Shown here piece by piece: positions 30,510 to 35,105 of a stretch of DNA of 35,105 nt; the first letter of the stretch is position 1; each line of letters starts with the position of its first letter. Below the pieces are notes generated by a model. It saw only the letters and a list, made by a program, of their open reading frames with translations, did no database searches and was not told where the DNA came from. Source of the DNA: Microcoleus asticus IPMA8 (lineage in GTDB: Bacteria; Cyanobacteriota; Cyanobacteriia; Cyanobacteriales; Microcoleaceae); the NCBI RefSeq assembly GCF_013179805.1, contig NZ_SRRZ01000076.1, forward strand, positions 1-35,105, read 5' to 3'. A program made the position numbers and the translations under genes.

Positions 30510-31031
30510 CTATTTATTAATTGCGAGAGTTAGGCGACGCATCACTAATAAAAAATCAGCGACCATTGTGTCAGCGTTGTCTGGAGTTAAAATTGGTACG
30601 TGGACGAAAATACATTTAGCGGCTATTTGAGAATCGCAAATATGTTTTAAAACCGCATAATACAGAGCTTCGCAAACAAATTTTCCGGCTTCGTGACTGA
30701 TTTCTGTTGCAGCTAAATCAGCGACTAGCGGTTCGAGATTAACTGCTGTTTTCCGAATGTCGCTCTCGCAGCAAGCGCAAGATTCTACGGTTAATTTTTG
30801 CCGACTTTCGGCCATGCCGCAGCAGATAATAGTGTCTGGTTGGAGTTGGTTGATTTCGGCGATCGCCAAATTCGGTGCTAGCTGAAAATCTACTGGCAGT
30901 TTCCTCAAAAAAGTCAGGGAATCAGGCAAAGATTTGATTTGGGAAATCTTGGCTAATAAGTCGTCGGAAGAGTTGGATTGCTGATGGGGAAGCCAAGTAT
31001 CAAATGAGGTTAGCAGGATTTTCGCCGTCAT
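30510..31031 (-). CDS. Pyroglutamyl-peptidase-like protein (C15 family)
   Basis: The 173-residue product from ATG 31029-31031 resembles pyrrolidone-carboxylate peptidase, which removes N-terminal pyroglutamate. ILLTSFDTW (5-13) matches the family's start, the catalytic set is plausible as Glu83 (KLTVESC), Cys120 (EAGKFVCEALYY) and His144 (CIFVHVPI). The sequence is cysteine-rich (SCACCES, ICCGM) and more diverged than typical members, and shorter than the usual 200-215 residues, so activity is uncertain. I reject an upstream start at 31088 because it would overlap hisH and adds a Tyr-rich stretch unlike the family. It diverges from hisH with 46 bp between start codons. Confidence 0.75.
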   Translation of the reverse strand: MTAKILLTSFDTWLPHQQSNSSDDLLAKISQIKSLPDSLTFLRKLPVDFQLAPNLAIAEINQLQPDTIICCGMAESRQKLTVESCACCESDIRKTAVNLEPLVADLAATEISHEAGKFVCEALYYAVLKHICDSQIAAKCIFVHVPILTPDNADTMVADFLLVMRRLTLAINK

Positions 31032-31033
31032 AT

Positions 31034-31062
31034 TTGTGCAATAATACTGATATTGATAATAT
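31034..31062 (+). promoter_or_regulatory. Possible hisH promoter
   Basis: TTGTGC (31034-31039) and TAATAT (31057-31062) are spaced by 17 bp in the 46-bp gap between the divergent peptidase-like gene and hisH. The match to sigma-70 consensus is only moderate. Confidence 0.25.
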
Positions 31063-31077
31063 AAGGCAAGTAAGTCA

Positions 31078-31713
31078 ATGTCTGTCATTGCAGTAATAGA
31101 CTATGGCATGGGCAATCTGCACTCAGTCTGTAAAGGCTTGGAAAATGTGGGTGCAGTGCCAAAAATTACAGATTCTCCTGCTATAATCGAGCAGGCTGAT
31201 GCGGTGGTTTTGCCGGGAGTTGGTTCGTTTGACCCGGCAATGCAGAATTTACGATCGCGCAATTTGATAGAACCGATAAAAAGTGCGATCGCCTCGGGAA
31301 AACCTTTTTTAGGCATTTGTTTGGGTTTGCAAATTCTGTTTGAAAGTTCCGAAGAAGGTGTAGAACCTGGATTGGGGGTTATTGCGGGAAAAGTACGCCG
31401 ATTTCGATCGGAACCGGGTTTGACAATTCCGCACATGGGATGGAATCAATTGCAATTTACTCAGCCGGATTTGCCGCTGTGGGAAAAATTACCGTCCGAT
31501 CCTTGGGTTTATTTCGTGCATTCTTATTATGTCGATCCGGTGGAGTTGGAAGTGCGATCGGCAATGGTGACTCACGGCAGTCAAAACGTGACGGCGGCTA
31601 TAGCTAAAGACAATTTGATGGCCGTACAATTTCACCCGGAAAAGTCTTCGAGTACGGGATTGCAAATGCTGTCAAATTTTGTCAGTCTGGTGAGGGAAAA
31701 AGTACCTGCTTAG
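31078..31713 (+). CDS. hisH: Imidazole glycerol phosphate synthase subunit HisH
   Basis: HisH is the glutaminase subunit that supplies ammonia to HisF in histidine biosynthesis (the step that also yields AICAR for purines). The 211-residue product has IDYGMGNLHSVCKGL at the start, VVLPGVGSFDPAM, the nucleophile Cys81 in FLGICLGLQILFE, and His186/Glu188 in VQFHPEKSS. The IPHMGWNQL segment is typical. Length is normal. hisF is not adjacent, as is common in cyanobacteria where his genes are scattered. A hairpin with a T-rich tail ends the unit at 31731-31759. Confidence 0.97.
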   Translation: MSVIAVIDYGMGNLHSVCKGLENVGAVPKITDSPAIIEQADAVVLPGVGSFDPAMQNLRSRNLIEPIKSAIASGKPFLGICLGLQILFESSEEGVEPGLGVIAGKVRRFRSEPGLTIPHMGWNQLQFTQPDLPLWEKLPSDPWVYFVHSYYVDPVELEVRSAMVTHGSQNVTAAIAKDNLMAVQFHPEKSSSTGLQMLSNFVSLVREKVPA

Positions 31714-31730
31714 GTAGCATGAATCTTGAA

Positions 31731-31759
31731 AAACCCGGTAGATTGCCGAAACCGGGTTT
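31731..31759 (+). terminator. Terminator-like hairpin after hisH
   Basis: AAACCCGGT (31731-31739) pairs with ACCGGGTTT (31751-31759) around an 11-nt loop, followed by GACATTTTTAA. It lies 17 bp after the hisH stop. Confidence 0.6.
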
Positions 31760-31780
31760 GACATTTTTAAAAGTCATTTT

Positions 31781-31822
31781 CCTTCTTCCTTCTTCCTTCT
31801 TCCTTCTTCCCTCTTCCTTCTT
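31781..31822. repeat. Heptamer array (CCTTCTT x6, one variant) abutting the rsmD start
   Basis: Units CCTTCTT four times, CCCTCTT, CCTTCTT run without a gap and are followed by CCTAA and the rsmD ATG at 31828. It is purely pyrimidine on the coding strand, so no Shine-Dalgarno exists for rsmD. Confidence 0.85.
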
Positions 31823-31827
31823 CCTAA

Positions 31828-32370
31828 ATGACTTTAAGAATCTCTGGCAACCGCCAAATAAAAACCCTGCCGGGACTCGCAACTCGCCCTACACCTTCGC
31901 GAGTCAGAGAAGCTTTATTTAATATTTGGCAAGGGACGATCGCAGATTGCAGATGGCTTGACATTTGTACCGGCAGCGGTTCGATGGGTGCAGAAGCTTT
32001 GTGTCGTCAAGCGGCGAGTGTCACGGGCATCGAACAGTCGGCGAAAGCTTGTGCGATTATCCGGGAAAACTGGGAGCAAGTAGCAGACTCGTCCCAAACA
32101 TTCCAAATACTGCGGGGAAACGCGACGGCGAAGTTGGCAACATTAGCGGGCCAGCAGTTCGATCGCATTTACTTCGATCCGCCCTACGCCAGCGACTTGT
32201 ACGAACCTGTGTTAAACACGATCGCCAGCCAAGAAATGCTAGCACCAAACGGCGAAATGGCCGTCGAACACAGCCCGGAGCGATCGACACAACCGATTTC
32301 CGGCCTAGAAATTTGCCGCCAGAAAATATACGGCAATACAGCATTAACCTTTTACACACGCAGTGGCTGA
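31828..32370 (+). CDS. rsmD: 16S rRNA (guanine(966)-N(2))-methyltransferase
   Basis: RsmD methylates G966 of 16S rRNA during small-subunit assembly. The 180-residue product begins MTLRISGNRQIKTLPGLATRPT-style (LRISGNRQIKTLPG seen), followed by VREALFNIWQ, the SAM-binding motif LDICTGSGSMGAEAL (about 45-60) and the catalytic FDRIYFDPPYAS (DPPY at about 113-116). Normal length and no defects. The start is fixed by family similarity, yet the preceding 42 bases are a pyrimidine heptamer array with no ribosome binding site, so translation must use a leaderless or SD-independent route or coupling. hisH ends 114 bp upstream behind a terminator-like hairpin. Confidence 0.94.
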   Translation: MTLRISGNRQIKTLPGLATRPTPSRVREALFNIWQGTIADCRWLDICTGSGSMGAEALCRQAASVTGIEQSAKACAIIRENWEQVADSSQTFQILRGNATAKLATLAGQQFDRIYFDPPYASDLYEPVLNTIASQEMLAPNGEMAVEHSPERSTQPISGLEICRQKIYGNTALTFYTRSG

Positions 32371-32614
32371 CAGGCTCAAACAGCAGCAGCCTCACTCCTC
32401 GACGCAGAAAGAAACCGGGTTTCATGGCGTTGGCGCGCCCGGGACTAAAAGTTTTTCCCCTGGATACAATACAAATTTTTCCGATGAAGTTAAGCTTTGT
32501 GCGTAGGTTGTCAGAGCAAGTTGCCTCAGCAATTGACGAAATAAATGGAGTTTAGGCTGAAAATAAAGACTTTCAGTTGTAACATGAACCCAAAGTGTGA
32601 GTGTGAATATTCCT

Positions 32615-32621
32615 AAAGGAG
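32615..32621 (+). promoter_or_regulatory. Shine-Dalgarno AAAGGAG deciding the glmM start
   Basis: AAAGGAG ends five bases before ATG at 32627-32629. It supports that ATG over GTG codons at 32597, 32603 or 32621. Confidence 0.75.
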
Positions 32622-32626
32622 TGAAT

Positions 32627-34087
32627 ATGGTTCAGACACCTTCGCGCCCTCGTGGCAGCGAGTTTCCGGCTGCTAACTCGGTACAGCCAGTCAAACGGGA
32701 TACGATTATGGTGGGAGATAGCCTCCCCCTGCCCAATACCAAACTCTTCGGCACAGACGGCATTCGCGGGAAAGTTGGAGAATTGCTGAATGCACCCTTA
32801 GCGCTGCAAGTGGGCTTCTGGGCTGGACAAGTTCTACGCCAAAATACCCCCAACCAGGGGCCTGTGATTTTGGGGCAAGACAGCAGGAATTCCAGCGATA
32901 TGCTGGCAATGGCACTGTCAGCGGGTTTGACAGCCGCCGGTTTGGAAGTGTGGAATTTGGGATTGTGTCCCACTCCCTGCGTTGCTTATCTGGCAAGCAT
33001 TTCGGAGTCTGTCGGCGGAGTGATGATTTCGGCTTCTCACAATCCCCCAGAAGACAACGGCATTAAGTTTTTCGGCTCAAACGGCTCGAAGCTGTCGCAG
33101 CAGTTGCAGGAACAAATCGAAGCGGGAATCCGGGGGGCAAAGGTTCCGGTTGCTAGCTTGGGTTGGGGGCAGCACTACCATCGGTCTGAGTTGATTAAAG
33201 ATTATGCCACTTCGCTCTGTGATTCGCTGCAAAAGATGAATTTGGAGGGAATGCGAATAGTTTTGGATTTGGCTTGGGGGGCGGCTGCGGGTTTGGCGCC
33301 GGCGGTGTTCGCACAAATGGGGGCGGATGTGATCTGTTTGCACGACACTCCTGATGGATCTCGTATTAATGTTAACTGCGGTTCTACTCATCTCGACAGT
33401 TTGCAAGCTGCGGTTTTGGAACACAATGCCGATTTGGGATTTGCTTTTGACGGCGATGCCGATCGGGTTTTGGGTGTTGACAACCAAGGTCGAACGATTG
33501 ACGGCGATTACATTCTTTATCTGTGGGGCCGGCAGTTGCGTGACTCCCAACAGTTACCATCCAATTTAATTATTTCTACTGTAATGGCTAACCTCGGCTT
33601 CGAGCGAGCTTGGGAAGAATTGGGCGGCAAACTAACTAGAACGAACGTGGGAGATCAGTACGTTCACGCTGAAATGCAGCGCACCGGTTCGATGTTGGGC
33701 GGCGAACAATCTGGACACATTCTTTGTCCGCATTACGGTGTCAGCGGCGACGGTTTGCTAACAGCTTTGCATTTGGCTTCGCTGGTGCGCCAGTCCGGGC
33801 AATCTTTGGCACAATTGGTAAGTGGCAGTTTCCAAACTTATCCGCAGTTGCTGCGAAATATTCGGGTGGACGATCGCGAAAAACGTCTAAAATGGCACGA
33901 GTGCGACGCAATGCAAAAGGCGATCGATCTTGCTACAACTGCAATGGGAGAACAGGGACGGGTTTTGGTTCGCGCTTCAGGCACTGAACCGCTAATGCGA
34001 GTTATGGTGGAAGCTGCCAGCGCCGAATTGGCTAATTTCTGGACTGAAAATTTAGTTTTAGCCGTTGGGCAACACATAGCTATCTGA
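32627..34087 (+). CDS. glmM: Phosphoglucosamine mutase
   Basis: GlmM converts glucosamine-6-phosphate to glucosamine-1-phosphate on the way to UDP-GlcNAc for peptidoglycan and glycans. The 486-residue product (from ATG 32627) has LFGTDGIRG (40-48), the phosphoserine loop GVMISASHNPPEDNG with Ser137, the metal-binding FDGDADRV, GEQSGH for sugar binding, and RASGTEPLMRVM for the phosphate-binding C-terminal domain. About 38 polar residues precede the conserved start, a little longer than Escherichia coli GlmM (445 aa), as in other cyanobacteria. In the absence of a nearby glmU, the gene appears to be monocistronic. The stop is followed by a long GGAAGAA array. Confidence 0.96.
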   Translation: MVQTPSRPRGSEFPAANSVQPVKRDTIMVGDSLPLPNTKLFGTDGIRGKVGELLNAPLALQVGFWAGQVLRQNTPNQGPVILGQDSRNSSDMLAMALSAGLTAAGLEVWNLGLCPTPCVAYLASISESVGGVMISASHNPPEDNGIKFFGSNGSKLSQQLQEQIEAGIRGAKVPVASLGWGQHYHRSELIKDYATSLCDSLQKMNLEGMRIVLDLAWGAAAGLAPAVFAQMGADVICLHDTPDGSRINVNCGSTHLDSLQAAVLEHNADLGFAFDGDADRVLGVDNQGRTIDGDYILYLWGRQLRDSQQLPSNLIISTVMANLGFERAWEELGGKLTRTNVGDQYVHAEMQRTGSMLGGEQSGHILCPHYGVSGDGLLTALHLASLVRQSGQSLAQLVSGSFQTYPQLLRNIRVDDREKRLKWHECDAMQKAIDLATTAMGEQGRVLVRASGTEPLMRVMVEAASAELANFWTENLVLAVGQHIAI

Positions 34088-34110
34088 TGGAAATGGGGAA
34101 TTAATCTGAA

Positions 34111-34194
34111 GGAAGAAGGAAGAAGGAAGAAGGAAGAAGGAAGAAGGAAGAAGGAAGAAGGAAGAAGGAAGAAGGAAGAAGGAAGAAGGAAGAA
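34111..34194. repeat. Heptamer array (GGAAGAA x12), STRR-like
   Basis: Twelve identical GGAAGAA units fill 84 bp, 23 bp after the glmM stop, the longest perfect array in the window. The complement of this unit (TTCTTCC) is the register-shifted unit of the arrays at 31781 and, with variants, 4033. Confidence 0.9.
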
Positions 34195-34358
34195 TCCTCT
34201 AGATAAATATAGGGGCTATTGAAACCAATTTCTCATTCTTTATTCCCTCTTGCTTATTCCCTCTGTCCTAAATCACTAAATCCTTCTTTCTTCATTTCCC
34301 CATTTCTGATTTTATGAATAGCAAATCAATTCAAAATGGGCGGTTGCATCGAATTTAG

Positions 34359-35033
34359 TTAAAAGTTTTAATTGTCGTCATATTAATAACGGGGATATTT
34401 TTTCGATTTACTAACCTCGATCGCAAAGTCTACTCCTTCGACGAATCTATCACCTCGCTGCGAATTGCTGGCTACACCTGGACGGAAATGGTGCAGCAAG
34501 ATTTTCAAGGCAAAACAATTAGCGTCGCAGATTTGCAGCGGAAATACCAGCAGATAAATCCCGAAAAAAGTTGGTTGGATACTGTTAAAGGTTTAGCTAC
34601 AGAAGAACCTCAACTGTCCCCACTGTATTTTATTTTAGCCAGATTTTGGGTGCAGTTGTTCTGCCCGCAAGTGGCGACTGTCAGAAGTCTTTCAGCTTTG
34701 ATTAGTTTGTTAGTTTTTCCCAGCATTTATTGGCTGTGCTGGGAATTATTTCGCTCTGAGTCTGCGGGATGGGTGGCTGTTACAATCGTCGCTGTTTCAC
34801 CCTTTCACGTCTTGTACGCGCAAGAGGCAAGACCGTACATGATGTTTGCAGTTGTCGTCTTGCTGTCGAATGCAATTCTGCTGCGGGCGTTAGCGAAGCC
34901 CTCGAAGAGGATCGCCCTACAAAATTCTCCCACCACATCTAAATTGAGCAAGGCTGTTTGGTCTATTTATGCGATCGCCTTGACTTTAGGACTTTATTCG
35001 AGTTTATTATTTTTGTATCGGCTCAATAAATAG
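34359..35033 (+). pseudogene. GT39-like membrane glycosyltransferase remnant, lacking start and C-terminus
   Basis: The frame 34359-35033 encodes the N-terminal third of a dolichyl-phosphate-mannose-type (GT39/ArnT-like) glycosyltransferase: a first membrane helix (LIVVILITGIFF), then DRKVYSFDESITSLR with the conserved Asp-Glu of the first periplasmic loop, TEEPQLSPLYFILARFW, and the family motif AQEARPYMM, with about five further hydrophobic segments. Homologues are roughly 500 residues. Here a TAG at 34356-34358 precedes the first helix, no ATG, GTG or TTG lies before or within that helix, and the frame stops after 224 residues at LLFLYRLNK, followed by unrelated DNA. An ATG at 34488 would give 181 residues but lose the catalytic loop. 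An internal repeat segment is at 34893-34920. Either a decayed copy or a gene split by rearrangement; the DNA beyond 35105 is not visible. Confidence 0.75.
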
Positions 35034-35105
35034 AGGGAGCAGTTATTCTAGTTGCCAAGACAAGCCCAAGGGATGAAGAGAAGATTTTTCGCGAATAATA
35101 GTAGA

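Noticed and set aside
31032..31088. Upstream start of the pyroglutamyl-peptidase-like gene
   Set aside because: It would overlap the hisH start and adds a Tyr-rich stretch foreign to the family.
34111..34194. Origin of replication iterons
   Set aside because: Seven-base GGAAGAA units have no DnaA-box character, and no dnaA or dnaN gene is near.

Overview
The window reads as chromosomal core sequence of a filamentous, non-heterocystous cyanobacterium of the Oscillatoria/Microcoleus/Phormidium kind. The evidence is a photosystem I PsaX gene, frequent HIP1-type GCGATCGC octamers, many heptanucleotide tandem arrays (the STRR class known from filamentous cyanobacteria), and housekeeping genes with cyanobacterial sequence character. 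The genus is inference; I could not run a search.

Layout. 1-0.7 kb: a small unknown gene and a GIY-YIG-like ORF, diverging. 0.9-12.2 kb: a long run of minus-strand genes: HtpX-like protease, B12-binding radical SAM enzyme, SDR-type epimerase, hemE, a secreted protein, an LD-carboxypeptidase, map, a glycosyltransferase and a HEAT-repeat membrane protein. 12.2-13.1 kb: a gene-poor stretch. 13.1-18.8 kb: an anchored CapA-like protein (plus), then a Rieske fusion protein, a heptose-kinase-like PfkB protein and a response regulator (minus). 18.9-26.6 kb: lipA, psaX (48 aa), a coiled-coil exported protein, a DJ-1/PfpI protein, an orphan sugar ABC permease, a GNAT acetyltransferase, purN overlapping a methyltransferase gene, and rlmN. 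27-34.1 kb: mostly plus-strand genes: lgt, cobM/cbiF, a Tat-exported dienelactone hydrolase, a flavin reductase, a pyroglutamyl-peptidase-like gene diverging from hisH, rsmD and glmM. The window ends in a GT39-like gene that has no start codon and stops early.

The genes are mostly single transcription units from unrelated pathways: tetrapyrrole (hemE, cobM), envelope (ldcA-like, glmM, lgt, capA-like, heptose kinase, glycosyltransferases), purine and histidine synthesis (purN, hisH), lipoylation (lipA), RNA modification (rlmN, rsmD) and photosynthesis (psaX). No phage, defence cluster, CRISPR array, tRNA or rRNA was seen.

The most unusual signal is the repeat load. Palindromic MITE-like elements, a dispersed hairpin family and at least six kinds of heptamer array fill the intergenic DNA. 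Several appear to have entered reading frames without breaking them: lipA, the PfkB kinase, the DJ-1 gene, the LD-carboxypeptidase and the GT39 remnant each hold a short insert with the look of an intergenic repeat. Some heptamer arrays also reach or include start codons (rsmD, ldcA-like, GT4). No new enzymatic system is evident; the repeat-into-protein pattern is the best lead.
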